DNA from: Elstera cyanobacteriorum
GTDB lineage: Bacteria; Pseudomonadota; Alphaproteobacteria; Elsterales; Elsteraceae
Direction: 5' to 3'
Assembly (NCBI RefSeq): GCF_002251735.1
Contig: NZ_NOXS01000027.1
Coordinates: forward strand, 4,624 to 68,623
DNA length: 64,000 nucleotides
In this document: positions 16,890 through 25,596 of the stretch, one piece after another
Layout of the letters: every line of letters starts with the position of its first letter
Position numbering within the stretch: the first letter of the stretch is position 1
Notes under the pieces: model-generated
The model's input: the letters and a program-made list of their open reading frames with translations, nothing else
What the model was told of the DNA's origin: nothing
The model's database searches: none
Program-made: the position numbers and the translations under genes

Positions 16890-18116
16890 ATGAGCAACGT
16901 CCTAGCGGCGGGCCTCGGCATCGCTTTGCCGTTTTTCAGCGGCGCGAAAACCCGGACGGGCCGCCCCGCCCCGTCGCTGAACCGCTCGGTCGCCGTGCTG
17001 ATCGCCTGCGTCGCCCTGGTCGGGCTGCAAGCGCTGCTGGCCGCCCCGCTGGTGCCGGACATTGCCCAAGGCCTGGGGGCGAGCATCGCCGATATCGGTC
17101 AGGCGCTGGGTGCCTATGGCGCGATGGCCGCCCTATCCGCCTTATTCCTCGGGCCGCTGGCCGACCGGTTTAAGCGCGGGCAAGCCCTGGTGGCCGGGCT
17201 GATCGGCTTGATCGGCGGGCTGGCGCTCTGTGCGACTGCCGTCAATTGGATGATTTTTGCCGCCGGGCAAGCGCTGATGGGCGCGGCGGCGGGGGTGGTG
17301 CTGCCGACAGCCTATGCGTCGGCGGGCGATTTGGCCCCGGCTGAACGGCGTTCGGCGATTCTGGGGCGGGTGCTGCTCGGCTGGTCGGTGGCGCTGATCC
17401 TCGGCGTGCCGCTGGCGGGCCTGCTGGGGCAAGTGATCGGCTGGCGCGGGGTCTTCGCGGGTCTTGGGCTGCCGGTGCTGCTGGCGCTGCCGGTTGCTTT
17501 CGCTCTGCCCGACCCCCGCACCGAACGCGGCACGGGCCAGGGGCTAATGTCGCGCTTGGGAACCGCTGTGCGCGTGCCGGGCGTGCTGCCGATGCTGGCG
17601 GTTGGCTTCCTCAATATGACCGCCTTCTACGGCACCTATGCCTATCTGGGAACGGCGGTGCGCGCGGCGCTGCACGGCGGTTCGGCGGTCGGGGCGATCC
17701 CTGTGCTGGCCTATGGCACGGGCTTTACCATTACCGCCTTCATCAGCCCATTGATCGACCGGATCGGCCCGCGCCGGGTGCTGCCGGTCGCCGCGCTGGC
17801 GCTGATCGGCATCTTTCTAACCTTGCCGTCCGTCGTCGGCATTCTGCCCGCGCTAGTGGTGGTGATGGTCTGCTTCGGCTTCATTCAGCATCTGGTGCTG
17901 AACAGCTTCATCGGCTTGCTGTCGGTCCGCGGCGGGGCTCAGCGCGGCGTCGTCCTCGCCCTCAATACCGCAGGCACCTATATCGGCCTGATGATCGGCA
18001 CCGCCAGCATGGGCCGGGTGCTGGACGCCGTGGGCTTTACCCCGGTGACGGCAACCAGCGCCGCCCTCATGGTGGTCGCGGGCGGGATCGCCCTGTGGGA
18101 TCGGCGGCGCGCATAA
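16890..18116 (+). CDS. MFS transporter (12-helix efflux type)
   Basis: 408 residues with about twelve hydrophobic segments. The loop between helices 2 and 3 carries the MFS motif LGPLADRFKRGQALV, and ILGRVLLGWSVALILGVPLAG in the fourth to fifth helix resembles the antiporter motif of drug/proton exchangers. The C-terminal half repeats with SPLIDRIGPRRVLPVAA. An export role (drug, amino acid or sugar efflux) is inferred; no substrate is visible. GGAGGAG precedes the ATG by 8 bases. The T-run of an antisense terminator lies over its stop codon. Confidence 0.9.
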   Translation: MSNVLAAGLGIALPFFSGAKTRTGRPAPSLNRSVAVLIACVALVGLQALLAAPLVPDIAQGLGASIADIGQALGAYGAMAALSALFLGPLADRFKRGQALVAGLIGLIGGLALCATAVNWMIFAAGQALMGAAAGVVLPTAYASAGDLAPAERRSAILGRVLLGWSVALILGVPLAGLLGQVIGWRGVFAGLGLPVLLALPVAFALPDPRTERGTGQGLMSRLGTAVRVPGVLPMLAVGFLNMTAFYGTYAYLGTAVRAALHGGSAVGAIPVLAYGTGFTITAFISPLIDRIGPRRVLPVAALALIGIFLTLPSVVGILPALVVVMVCFGFIQHLVLNSFIGLLSVRGGAQRGVVLALNTAGTYIGLMIGTASMGRVLDAVGFTPVTATSAALMVVAGGIALWDRRRA

Positions 18117-18147
18117 AAAAACCCCGTCCCGGGGTGGGGACGGGGTG
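18115..18147 (-). terminator. Rho-independent terminator, minus strand
   Basis: A 9-bp perfect stem (18122-18130 with 18139-18147, CCCCGTCC core) is followed on the minus strand by an uninterrupted run of T (plus-strand A run 18115-18122). There is no T run on the plus side, so it works for minus-strand transcription, although no minus-strand protein gene enters it. Confidence 0.88.
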
Positions 18148-18186
18148 GAAGGGAAGGGTTCGAGCTGGGTCCGAGGACAACGCTCG
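18115..18186 (-). ncRNA. Candidate iron-regulated small RNA
   Basis: On the minus strand a promoter (TTGCCA at 18221-18216, 17-base spacer, TATGGT at 18198-18193) is followed about 70 bases later by a strong terminator. No coding frame fits the transcript. Its single-stranded part is C/U-rich (CCCTTCCCTTCC), complementary to GGAAGGG-type ribosome sites, as in many alphaproteobacterial small RNAs. Fur-like palindromes cover the promoter, so the model is a RyhB-like RNA made when iron is scarce. Everything beyond the promoter/terminator geometry is inference. Confidence 0.5.
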
Positions 18187-18199
18187 CCGATGACCATAT

Positions 18200-18253
18200 T
18201 GAGAATGACTCGCATTGGCAAGAATGATTTTGCGAGTCATTCGCATTTTCTCA
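18200..18253. promoter_or_regulatory. Overlapping Fur-like palindromes
   Basis: AATGACTCGCA (18204-18214) and TGCGAGTCATT (18231-18241) form an 11-base inverted repeat. TGCGA-n5-TCGCA (18231-18245) is itself a palindrome, and GAATGA/TCATTC hexamers recur at 18203, 18222 and 18237. These resemble alphaproteobacterial Fur-family boxes and cover the -35 to -10 region of the small RNA promoter. Confidence 0.55.
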
Positions 18254-18365
18254 CCTAGCGTGGACTGACAGGTATTACGCAACGGACGATCTAGCGACCC
18301 GCAAAATCCCTGATAGGGTGCCCGGTTGCCGCCGGGGCCGAAAGCAGCGAGTCTTACACCGGTGT

Positions 18366-18400
18366 CTAGGGCGTTTTTACCAATTCATTAAATGCCCTAG
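18366..18400 (+). promoter_or_regulatory. Hairpin in the leader of the lysine-rich peptide gene
   Basis: CTAGGGCGTTT (18366-18376) pairs with AAATGCCCTAG (18390-18400) over 11 bp with one G-T wobble, around a 13-base AT-rich loop. It lies about 50 bases before the peptide's ATG. The stretch 18254-18365 holds GC-rich self-complementary pieces but no gene or named RNA that I recognise. Confidence 0.45.
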
Positions 18401-18452
18401 TCCTGTGTTTTAAAGCGAATCTATCGCTGCCCAAAGGAAGGGGACTCTCCCA

Positions 18453-18650
18453 ATGATCCGTCGCGCTATTGTGCTTGCCTTCGCCCTGCCCCTGCTGGCC
18501 GCTCCGCTGAGCGCCGTTGCCGCGACCCCGGTCGTGTCGGCCAAGACCACCGTTCAGTCGGCCGCCCCGGTCGTGAAGACCGACGTGTCGGCAAAGAAGA
18601 AGCCGCACAAGGCCAAGAAGCCGAAGAAGAAGCCGGCGACCGCTTCGTAA
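18453..18650 (+). CDS. Small secreted Lys/Pro-rich protein
   Basis: 65 residues: a clear signal peptide (1-23, MIRRAIVLAFALPLLAAPLS, cleaving near AVAA), a short Val/Thr/Ala stretch (24-47) and a very basic tail (48-61) built from KKKPHKAKKPKKKP. No cysteine, no known domain. The mature protein of about 40 residues would be strongly cationic in the periplasm, where it might bind polyanions. AAGGAAGGGG precedes the ATG. Proteins of this type are common and mostly uncharacterised in alphaproteobacteria. A hairpin leader precedes it. Confidence 0.7.
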   Translation: MIRRAIVLAFALPLLAAPLSAVAATPVVSAKTTVQSAAPVVKTDVSAKKKPHKAKKPKKKPATAS

Positions 18651-18670
18651 GCCCCCGCTGCGCGGGCAAC

Positions 18671-18698
18671 ACCGGTACGGCCTAGCGGTCGTACCGGT
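18671..18698. terminator. Hairpin between convergent genes
   Basis: ACCGGTACG (18671-18679) and CGTACCGGT (18690-18698) make a 9-bp perfect stem over a 10-base loop, just after the basic peptide gene and overlapping the last codons of the convergent oxidoreductase gene. It lacks a T run, so termination is only probable. Confidence 0.45.
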
Positions 18699-19350
18699 CC
18701 TCCTGCCACGGATTGCCTTCATTGTGATAGCCGCGGTTCTCCCAATAGCCAGGCGCATCCTTGGTTAAGAATTCGATCCGCGTCAGCCATTTGGCGGATT
18801 TCCAGAAGTAGAATTTCGGCACCACCAGCCGCACCGGCCCGCCATGCTCGCGGGTCAGGGGACTGCCCTCCCAAGAATGGGCCAGCACCACATCCTTCGC
18901 CCCGAAGTGATCAAGCCGAAGGTTCGTCGTATAGCCATCGGCGCTATGCAGCAGTACATGCCGGGCCGTTGGCAGCGGCTGCACGACACTGAGCAAGTGC
19001 CGGGCCGAGACACCGTCCCAACGGTTATCGAAGCGCGACCAAGCCGTAACGCAATGGATATCCGACAGAAACTTCTGCTGCGGTTGCGCCTGAAACTGCG
19101 CCCAATTCCAAAGCTGCGGCTGGGCAACCGCGCCGTCGATCCGCAGGCTCCACTCTTCCGGCGCGATGCGCGGCTGAATGCCAAGGTCGAGCACCGGCCA
19201 GTTCTTAACCTCATGCTGACCCGGCGGCAGGCGCTGGCGCAGCGGGTCGCCGCGCTGGCCGGTTAGCAGCCGCCCTTCTTTCGCCCATTCCTGTTTGCGG
19301 TCGATCAGCTTCGTGCGGATCGTGCCCCATAAACCATCGTCCTTGCTCAT
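18682..19350 (-). CDS. Molybdopterin-dependent, sulfite-oxidase-like oxidoreductase
   Basis: 222 residues of the sulfite oxidase/YedY Moco fold: NWPVLDLGIQPRIAPEEWSLRI, then SDIHCVTAWSRFDNRWDGV with the cysteine that would ligate molybdenum (residue 100), the HSWEGSPLTREHGGPVRLVVP loop region and KFYFWKSAKWLTRIEF. The active-site signature is complete. Unlike MsrP/YedY, the N-terminus (MSKDDGLWGTIRTKL) shows no twin-arginine signal, so the protein is probably cytosolic, and no haem partner gene is adjacent. Substrate unknown. Confidence 0.9.
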   Translation of the reverse strand: MSKDDGLWGTIRTKLIDRKQEWAKEGRLLTGQRGDPLRQRLPPGQHEVKNWPVLDLGIQPRIAPEEWSLRIDGAVAQPQLWNWAQFQAQPQQKFLSDIHCVTAWSRFDNRWDGVSARHLLSVVQPLPTARHVLLHSADGYTTNLRLDHFGAKDVVLAHSWEGSPLTREHGGPVRLVVPKFYFWKSAKWLTRIEFLTKDAPGYWENRGYHNEGNPWQEDRYDR

Positions 19351-19466
19351 CCTCGCTCCTTTCGCCCCGCTGCCGATATGGGATGCCCCGCCCGGTTCGG
19401 CGAGGGGGGCAGATGCGGCGCCTTCGGCGCTTGCCCCGCGCGCCCGATTGTGGTTCGTCTCAGCCC

Positions 19467-20084
19467 ATGGATTGGTTGCTGCTGCTCAAGGGGATTTTGA
19501 TCGGCCTCACCGTATCGGCCCCCGTTGGGCCTGTCGCGGTGTTGTGCTTGCGTCGAACCCTGCACGTTGGCGCCGCTTCCGGCTATGCCAGCGCGGCGGG
19601 GGCCGTGGCGGCGGATATGATTTTCGGGACGATCGCCTGCTTTGGCGTTGCCGCCGTCGCGACCCTGCTGACCGAACAATCGACACCGCTGCGCCTGATT
19701 GGCGGGCTGCTGCTGCTGGGCATGGGGGTCAATTCCTGGCGCAGCCAGTCGGGCGATGATCTTAGCGATAGCCCGACGGCGCTGGCGAAAGCCTTCGGGT
19801 CGGCTTTTGCGCTGACGATCACCAATCCGATGACGATCTTCGCCTTCACCGGCCTGCTCGCTGCCTCCGACATCGTGAGCCATGACATGAGCCTTGAGGC
19901 GACCGTAACCGTCGTGCTGGGCATTCTGGTCGGCTGCGCCCTATGGTGGGGCGGGCTGGTCGTTATCGGCGTCGGGCTGCGGCGTTGGATGCGCCAGCAT
20001 GACTTCCGCTGGCTGCATCATGTTTCCGGCGCCCTGCTGCTGATCTTTGGGATCGCAACCCTGGGGTCGATCCTGATCTTCTGA
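19467..20084 (+). CDS. LysE/RhtB-family amino-acid exporter
   Basis: 205 residues with six hydrophobic segments. The N-terminal GILIGLTVSAPVGPVAVLCL holds the family's PxGP motif in the first helix, and ITNPMTIFAFTGLLA is the conserved fourth-helix NP motif. Members export amino acids or derivatives across the inner membrane with proton exchange; no individual substrate is indicated. The start at 19467 (MDWLLLLKG) puts the first helix at the N-terminus; the longer frame adds an Arg-rich leader and was not used. Its stop abuts that of the convergent solute-binding gene. Confidence 0.9.
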   Translation: MDWLLLLKGILIGLTVSAPVGPVAVLCLRRTLHVGAASGYASAAGAVAADMIFGTIACFGVAAVATLLTEQSTPLRLIGGLLLLGMGVNSWRSQSGDDLSDSPTALAKAFGSAFALTITNPMTIFAFTGLLAASDIVSHDMSLEATVTVVLGILVGCALWWGGLVVIGVGLRRWMRQHDFRWLHHVSGALLLIFGIATLGSILIF

Positions 20085-20828
20085 TTATTCCCAGCCCTGC
20101 CCGATGCGGCGGGTGATCAGCGCTTCTGCCCAACCCTCGGCCACCATTGCCTGCACCGCTGTCACAACGGCACGGGTTAAGGGGACATCGGCCCGCACCT
20201 TCGGCACCTGAAGGCAGACTTCCGTTAAGGTTAGCAGCAGCCGGTCCCCCAGCAAGCCGGTGACATCGGTTTGCTGGGCATAATGCATCAGCATGACCGT
20301 CGATCCCGCCACGCCATCGAGCCGCCCGGCCGCTAACTTACGCAACATGGGCGGAAAATCGGTTTCGACCGAGCGCGGCACCGCCGGATCTTGATCAAAG
20401 CGCTCGCCATAGGTCACGCCACGGATAACGCCGATACCACCCGTCAGCCGGGCTAAATCCTCGTACTGCCTCAAGGTCAGTCCCTTGCGGGCATAGGCGA
20501 CAATCGGCACGCGGAACAGGCAGGCGGGATAAGCGCTGAAGGCTTCGGCATCCTGCCGCCGGAAGGAAAGGGCAATATCAATCGTGTCGGCTTCGATCCG
20601 GCGCAGCAATCGGGCGTACGGCAGGGGTTCGATACGAAACTCGATGCCGACCCGCCGGGAAATCTCCTGAACAATCGCGCCGCTGATGCTGGGGGTTTCG
20701 GAATTTTCAACCTCCCCACCCCAGGGGGCAACATTGGTGATTCCCCACACCGGCGGCTCGGCCACCGCTGTCAACGGCGCCGCGATTAAGCTGCTGATCA
20801 GCGCGGTGAGGAGCATTTTTATAATCAT
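20085..20828 (-). CDS. Periplasmic solute-binding protein, amino-acid (SBP_bac_3) type
   Basis: 247 residues: signal peptide (about 1-25, ending TAVAEPP), then a type II binding fold with IVQEISRRVGIEFRIEPLPYAR, the DIALSFRR segment and GIGVIRGVTYGERFD leading into the second lobe. No permease or ATPase genes are near, so it may be an orphan receptor of an ABC system or a periplasmic sensor. The start is uncertain between ATGs at 20828 and 20816; both leave a usable signal peptide and neither has a strong ribosome site. Confidence 0.8.
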   Translation of the reverse strand: MIIKMLLTALISSLIAAPLTAVAEPPVWGITNVAPWGGEVENSETPSISGAIVQEISRRVGIEFRIEPLPYARLLRRIEADTIDIALSFRRQDAEAFSAYPACLFRVPIVAYARKGLTLRQYEDLARLTGGIGVIRGVTYGERFDQDPAVPRSVETDFPPMLRKLAAGRLDGVAGSTVMLMHYAQQTDVTGLLGDRLLLTLTEVCLQVPKVRADVPLTRAVVTAVQAMVAEGWAEALITRRIGQGWE

Positions 20829-20922
20829 TCTTAATTTTAGTCCAAATAATGCATCGTCTCCCACGATTAAGTACTACACCATAAACGCCATCGAATCGTT
20901 AAGATCGCTGGTTGGGCGACCT

Positions 20923-21543
20923 TTAATCGTCCTGATCTAGAAGATCATTATCTGAAGCCGCCCCCAGGACTTTCCGTGCAACGGAAAGCGAATGACCCGC
21001 GCGTAATAGCGCCGCCAAGTCTTTCTCGGCCCGCCGGGGATCGGTCGCCGTGGCGGTGCGGAACGGCCCCAAGCGCCGCCGTTTGGCATAGGCGCGGGCG
21101 GCGGTTAGGGCGATATCCTCCTCGGTCTCGGCGCGGGTTGCGGCCAAAACCGCCGTCACCGTTTCCCCCGCCACCCCTTTGGCCTTCAGCGTCTCGGCAA
21201 TCAGGCGCGGGCTTTTGCCCTGGCGCAGCAGAGCGGCGACGCGGCCTTCGGCAAACCGGCTATCGTTTAGATAGCCGTAGTCCGCCGCCTTGCGGAGCAC
21301 GGCCTCCCGCCGCTGGTCGGCCTCCTCCGGCGCGACCAGCCCCGCCGCCACCGCTGGGCGCAGCCGCCGGTCGAGCACTCGGCGCAGCATCTCGACGGAG
21401 GCGGAGAAGCGTTGCAGATAGCGCAGGCTAACCGCCCAGAGCCGCGCTGGGCTGACATCGGCGGGGCGCGCCGCCGCGCCTGGACGGGCTCGGGCGGCGG
21501 GTATAGGATCGCCGCCGCTGTGCGATGGGGGTGTTTGAGGCAT
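20923..21543 (-). CDS. recX: Regulatory protein RecX
   Basis: 206 residues. After a Pro/Arg-rich N-terminus (1-35) the three-helix repeats of RecX are visible: ALRYL-type segment LWAVSLRYLQRFSASVEML, DYGYLNDSRFAEGRVAALL, and SPRLIAETLKAKGV. RecX binds RecA filaments in the cytosol and limits strand exchange. The start used (ATG at 21543) shares the palindrome CATG with the ATG of the divergent ABC permease gene. A longer frame up to 21645 lies inside that permease gene and was rejected. Confidence 0.88.
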   Translation of the reverse strand: MPQTPPSHSGGDPIPAARARPGAAARPADVSPARLWAVSLRYLQRFSASVEMLRRVLDRRLRPAVAAGLVAPEEADQRREAVLRKAADYGYLNDSRFAEGRVAALLRQGKSPRLIAETLKAKGVAGETVTAVLAATRAETEEDIALTAARAYAKRRRLGPFRTATATDPRRAEKDLAALLRAGHSLSVARKVLGAASDNDLLDQDD

Positions 21544-22351
21544 GTCCGACCGTTTTTCCTTACCGCCGATGCCGTTGCCGCCGATGGGCGTCAATTGGCT
21601 CGGTCTCTGGACCCTGTACCTTAAGGAAGTCCGGCGCTTTCTCAATGTCTATACCCAGACGGTCGCGGCGCCGGTGGTGACGAGCTTTCTGTTTCTCGCG
21701 GTTTTCACCCTAGCGCTGGGGCGCGGGGCGGAGATTGTCGATGGCGTGCCCTACAGCCAATTCCTCGGGCCAGGGCTGATCATGATGGCGATGACCCAGA
21801 ACGCCTTCGCCAATACCTCCTCCTCCCTCGTGATTTCGAAGGTTCAGGGCAATATCGTTGATCTGCTGATGCCGCCGCTCTCGCCCGCCGAGGTTACTCT
21901 GGCGATGACCGCCGCCGGGGTCACGCGCGGGTTGCTGGTCGGTCTTGTCACGGCGACGGCGATGGCGCCTTTCGTGACGCTAGCGCCCCAGCATGCTTTC
22001 TTCCTGCTGTTTCACGCGGTGATGGCCTGCACTATGCTGGCGCTGCTGGGCATGCTGGGCGGGCTTTGGTCGGAGAAGTTCGATCATATGGCGGCGATCA
22101 CCAACTTCCTGATCAGCCCGCTCGCCTTCCTGTCGGGCACCTTCTACACCACGACGCGCCTGCCGCCCGATTGGCAGACCGTCGCGCACCTTAACCCCTT
22201 CTTTTATATGCTAGATGGCTTCCGCTATGGCTTTATCGACCATGCCGACGGCAGCTTAACGGTCGGGCTGATCGTGATGGTCGGCACCAATATTGCCCTA
22301 TCTTATGCGGTCTACACCCTAATTCGGACGGGATATCGTCTGAAAAGCTAA
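21542..22351 (+). CDS. ABC-2 type transporter permease (YadH-like)
   Basis: 269 residues with six hydrophobic segments and the ABC-2 signature near the C-terminus (LISPLAFLSGTFYTTTRLP, then LNPFFYMLDGFRYGFI). This subfamily exports polysaccharides, lipids or drugs together with a separate ATPase. No ATPase gene is adjacent, so the partner must be encoded elsewhere. The ATG at 21542 overlaps the ATG of recX on the other strand; GGGGG lies about 11 bases upstream and GAGG immediately upstream, so the true start could also be an ATG a few codons in. Confidence 0.9.
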   Translation: MSDRFSLPPMPLPPMGVNWLGLWTLYLKEVRRFLNVYTQTVAAPVVTSFLFLAVFTLALGRGAEIVDGVPYSQFLGPGLIMMAMTQNAFANTSSSLVISKVQGNIVDLLMPPLSPAEVTLAMTAAGVTRGLLVGLVTATAMAPFVTLAPQHAFFLLFHAVMACTMLALLGMLGGLWSEKFDHMAAITNFLISPLAFLSGTFYTTTRLPPDWQTVAHLNPFFYMLDGFRYGFIDHADGSLTVGLIVMVGTNIALSYAVYTLIRTGYRLKS

Positions 22352-22515
22352 CCTTAAACAGCATAAAATTTTTGCTGGGCAGGTCTGCGGCGCGCGCGGC
22401 CTTATGCTCCGCCGCCGCGATTGACAGGGCAAGCCCCCCTCCCGATACTCGCTTCTTTTCCGCAACGGGCCGGGATGGCCGGTTTTCCGGGTGGAAAAGC
22501 ATGGAGGGTATCGCC

Positions 22516-23694
22516 GTGATTCCGAGCCTGCTTCCCGTATTCAGCAGGATCAACCTTTCGTTCGAGAAGGGCGAAGGGGCCTATCTGTTCGGCTCGGACG
22601 GGCGACGATACCTCGATTTCGCCAGCGGCATCGCCGTGACGGCCCTGGGCCATGCCCATCCGCACCTAGTCGCCGCCCTAAAAGCGGCGGCGGAAAAGCC
22701 CTGGCATCTCTCCAATCTCTATGAAATTCCCGAACAGAAGCAGCTTGCCGACCGGCTGGTCGCCCATAGCTTTGCCGATACCGCCTTCTTCTGTAATTCC
22801 GGCGCCGAGACGCTGGAATGCGGCATTAAGATGGTCCGCAAGTATCATGCGGCGCGCGGGCAGGCGCAAAAGTACCGGATGATCAGCATCCAGGGCGCCT
22901 TCCACGGCCGCACCCTCGCGACCATCGCGGCGGGCGGGCAGGAAAAATATCTGGCGGGCTTCGGCCCGAAAGTCGATGGGTTCGATCAGGTTGCCTTTGG
23001 CAATCTCAACGAACTGCGCGCGGCGATCACCCCGGAAACTGCCGGGATCATGATTGAACCTGTGCAGGGCGAAGGCGGCGTGCGCGCCAATTCCGCCGAC
23101 TATCTGCGCGCGCTGCGCCAGGTCGCCGACGAATTCGGCCTGCTACTGCTGTTCGACGAAGTGCAATGCGGCATGGGCCGGACCGGCACCCTGTTCGCCT
23201 ATGAACAGGCCGATGTGGCGCCGGACGTGATGGCGCTGGCCAAGGGTCTCGGCGGCGGTTTCCCGGTTGGGGCCTGCCTTGCCTCGGAACGCGCCGCGTC
23301 GGGCATGACGGCGGGCGTGCATGGCACGACGTTCGGCGGCAATCCGCTGGCCATGTCGGTCGCCAATGCCGTGCTGGATGTGATGCTGGCACCAGGGTTC
23401 CTCGATCATGTCACCGCGATCAGCGAAAAGCTGCGGCACGGGCTGACGCGCATCGTCGCGGCCAACCCCGCCGTTTATGATGAAGTGCGCGGTCAGGGCC
23501 TGCTTAGCGGGCTGCGCTGCGTGGTGCCGAACGGCGAGGTGCAGACCCGTTTGCGCGAGCACGGCCTGCTGACCGTGGCGGCGGGCGACAATGTTGTGCG
23601 TCTATTGCCGCCGCTGACCATCGGCGATCAAGAAGTCACCGAAGCGCTGGCCGCGATCGAAGCGGTTGCCAGCGCCTGGGTAGCACAGGCGTAA
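22516..23694 (+). CDS. argD: Acetylornithine/succinyldiaminopimelate aminotransferase
   Basis: 392 residues, class-III PLP aminotransferase. Motifs are [71 protein letters not shown], and [14 protein letters not shown] with the PLP Lys, then [17 protein letters not shown]. It acts in arginine (and lysine) synthesis. The GTG at 22516 is preferred: GGAGGG lies 7 bases upstream and homologues begin IPSLLPV. An in-frame ATG at 22501 overlaps that ribosome site. argF follows 5 bases after the stop. Confidence 0.95.
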   Translation: MIPSLLPVFSRINLSFEKGEGAYLFGSDGRRYLDFASGIAVTALGHAHPHLVAALKAAAEKPWHLSNLYEIPEQKQLADRLVAHSFADTAFFCNSGAETLECGIKMVRKYHAARGQAQKYRMISIQGAFHGRTLATIAAGGQEKYLAGFGPKVDGFDQVAFGNLNELRAAITPETAGIMIEPVQGEGGVRANSADYLRALRQVADEFGLLLLFDEVQCGMGRTGTLFAYEQADVAPDVMALAKGLGGGFPVGACLASERAASGMTAGVHGTTFGGNPLAMSVANAVLDVMLAPGFLDHVTAISEKLRHGLTRIVAANPAVYDEVRGQGLLSGLRCVVPNGEVQTRLREHGLLTVAAGDNVVRLLPPLTIGDQEVTEALAAIEAVASAWVAQA

Positions 23695-23699
23695 GGTTC

Positions 23700-24608
23700 A
23701 TGTCCGTGAAGCATTTTTTGGATCTCGATGGGATTCCCGCCGCCGAGCTGCGGGATATCCTGACCGATTCGGCCCGGATGAAGGCCGATTTGAAGGCGGG
23801 GAAGGGGACCGAACCGCGCTTGGCGGGCAAAACCCTGGCCATGCTGTTCGAAAAAGCCTCCACCCGCACGCGCGTATCGTTCGAAGTGGCAATGAAGCAG
23901 CTTGGCGGCATGACCGTCGTGCTGCGGCAGGAAGAAATGCAACTTAAGCGCGGCGAGACGATGGCCGATACGGCCAAAGTGCTATCGCGCTACGTCGATG
24001 CCATCATGATCCGTACCGGCCCGGCACAAAAGCTGGCCGATCTGGCCAAATTCGGTTCGGTTCCGGTGATCAACGGGCTGACCGATACGGGCCACCCCTG
24101 CCAAGTGATGGCGGATATTCTAACGTTCGAAGAACATCGCGGCCCAATCACCGGCAAATCGGTGGCCTGGATCGGCGATGCGAATAACGTCTGCATTTCC
24201 TGGGTCCATGCGGCGGCGAAATTCGGCTTCGAGCTGCGCATCGCCGCCCCCGGCGCCCTGGCGCCGAAACCGGACCTGCTGGACTGGGCCAAGCAACACG
24301 GCGCTACCGTGCGCGTCACCACCGAACCGCGCGCCGCCGTGGCCGGGGTTGACCTTGTGACGACCGACACCTGGGTCTCGATGGGCCAGGAGGTCGCCAA
24401 CCGCAATTACCTACTGGCGCCTTATTCGGTCGATCAGGCACTGATGGCCTGCGCCAAGCCGGAGGCGGTCTTCCTGCACTGCCTGCCCGCCCATCGCGGC
24501 GAAGAGGTCACCGAAGAAGTGATCGACGGGCCGCAATCGCTGGTGTGGGACGAGGCGGAAAACCGCCTGCACGTCCAAAAAGGTATCCTCGCGTGGTGCC
24601 TCGCATGA
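23700..24608 (+). CDS. argF: Ornithine carbamoyltransferase
   Basis: 302 residues with the full family set: [13 protein letters not shown] (carbamoyl-phosphate loop), [17 protein letters not shown], and the C-terminal [15 protein letters not shown] with the catalytic Cys. It condenses carbamoyl phosphate and ornithine to citrulline in the cytosol. It lies between argD (5 bases upstream) and hslO (4-base overlap), the standard alphaproteobacterial order. Confidence 0.97.
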   Translation: MSVKHFLDLDGIPAAELRDILTDSARMKADLKAGKGTEPRLAGKTLAMLFEKASTRTRVSFEVAMKQLGGMTVVLRQEEMQLKRGETMADTAKVLSRYVDAIMIRTGPAQKLADLAKFGSVPVINGLTDTGHPCQVMADILTFEEHRGPITGKSVAWIGDANNVCISWVHAAAKFGFELRIAAPGALAPKPDLLDWAKQHGATVRVTTEPRAAVAGVDLVTTDTWVSMGQEVANRNYLLAPYSVDQALMACAKPEAVFLHCLPAHRGEEVTEEVIDGPQSLVWDEAENRLHVQKGILAWCLA

Positions 24609-25582
24609 GCGCGGGCCTCGCGGCAAACGATCCTGGGATTGCCGACGATCAAACGCTGCCGTTCTTTCTGCGCAACGCCACTGTACGCGGGCGCCTCGTC
24701 CGCCTCGGGCCGAGCTTCGATACCATCGTCACGCGCCACGGCTATCCCGAACCGGTCGCGGCGCTGCTGGGCGAGGCGTTGGCCGTCGCGGCGGCACTGG
24801 CAGGCGCGCTGAAGTTCGAAGGCGTCTTCACCCTGCAAGCCAAGGGCGACGGCGCTGTGCGCATGCTGGTGGCCGATGTCACCCACGCTGGGCATATGCG
24901 CGGCTATGCCCAGGTGGATGACGATAAGCTGCCAAAAGGCCCGGTCGCGGGGGCGGAGCGGGTTTCGGCCCTGTTGGGAAAAGGCTATCTGGCCTTCACC
25001 GTCGATCAGGGCGCGGATATGGACCGCTATCAAGGCATCGTCGAGCTACAGCCCGGCGGGCTGGACGAAAGCGTGCGCCATTATTTCCGCCAGTCGGAGC
25101 AGATCGATACCGGCCTGAAACTCGCCGCCCAACGCACGGCGCGCGGCTGGCGGGCGGGGGCTTTGTTGCTGCAACGGCTGCCGAAAGAGGGCGGTACCGA
25201 TCTTGCCCGCACGCTGCTGGCCGACCCGGATTCAGAGGCCGCCGCCCAAGCCTCGGCGGACGAATGGGATCATCTGATGGCGCTGACCGGCACCGTGTCG
25301 GACATCGAACTCACCGATCCGCAGCTTGCGTCCGACGATCTCTTGTTCCGGTTGTTCCATGAGGAAGAGGGGGCGCGCCTCGGCGATCCCCATCGGCTTC
25401 AGGATAAATGTCGCTGCTCGCGGGGCCGGGTTGCCCGCGTGCTGCTGTCGCTGCCGGTTGAGGATCGCGAGCATTTGCGCGTCGATGGCGTTGTTTCCGC
25501 CACCTGCGAGTTCTGCTCCACCCGCTATCTGTTCGATGATGCCGCGCTTGAGCGGCTGCCGGAGATTGGGGAGGAGCCGTAA
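24605..25582 (+). CDS. hslO: Redox-regulated chaperone Hsp33
   Basis: 325 residues. The N-terminal domain contains [38 protein letters not shown] and the conserved [10 protein letters not shown]. The C-terminal redox switch has CRCSR and, about 30 residues on, CEFC: the two cysteine pairs that bind zinc in the reduced, inactive form. Oxidation releases zinc and activates holdase function in the cytosol. The start ATG overlaps the argF stop (ATGA); an N-terminally extended frame runs back into argF. Confidence 0.95.
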   Translation: MSAGLAANDPGIADDQTLPFFLRNATVRGRLVRLGPSFDTIVTRHGYPEPVAALLGEALAVAAALAGALKFEGVFTLQAKGDGAVRMLVADVTHAGHMRGYAQVDDDKLPKGPVAGAERVSALLGKGYLAFTVDQGADMDRYQGIVELQPGGLDESVRHYFRQSEQIDTGLKLAAQRTARGWRAGALLLQRLPKEGGTDLARTLLADPDSEAAAQASADEWDHLMALTGTVSDIELTDPQLASDDLLFRLFHEEEGARLGDPHRLQDKCRCSRGRVARVLLSLPVEDREHLRVDGVVSATCEFCSTRYLFDDAALERLPEIGEEP

Positions 25583-25596
25583 GGCTCTCCCTTGGC

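Noticed and set aside
18301-18365. Possible SRP RNA or riboswitch on the plus strand
   Set aside because: The GC-rich, self-complementary string with a GAAAGCAGCGAG piece recalls the SRP RNA S domain, but the conserved GGTCAGG...GGAAGGGAGCAGCC core is absent and none of the TPP, cobalamin, glycine or SAM signature boxes is present.
21544-21645. Longer RecX starting at 21645
   Set aside because: It would lie within the ABC permease gene on the other strand, and the added residues show no RecX features.
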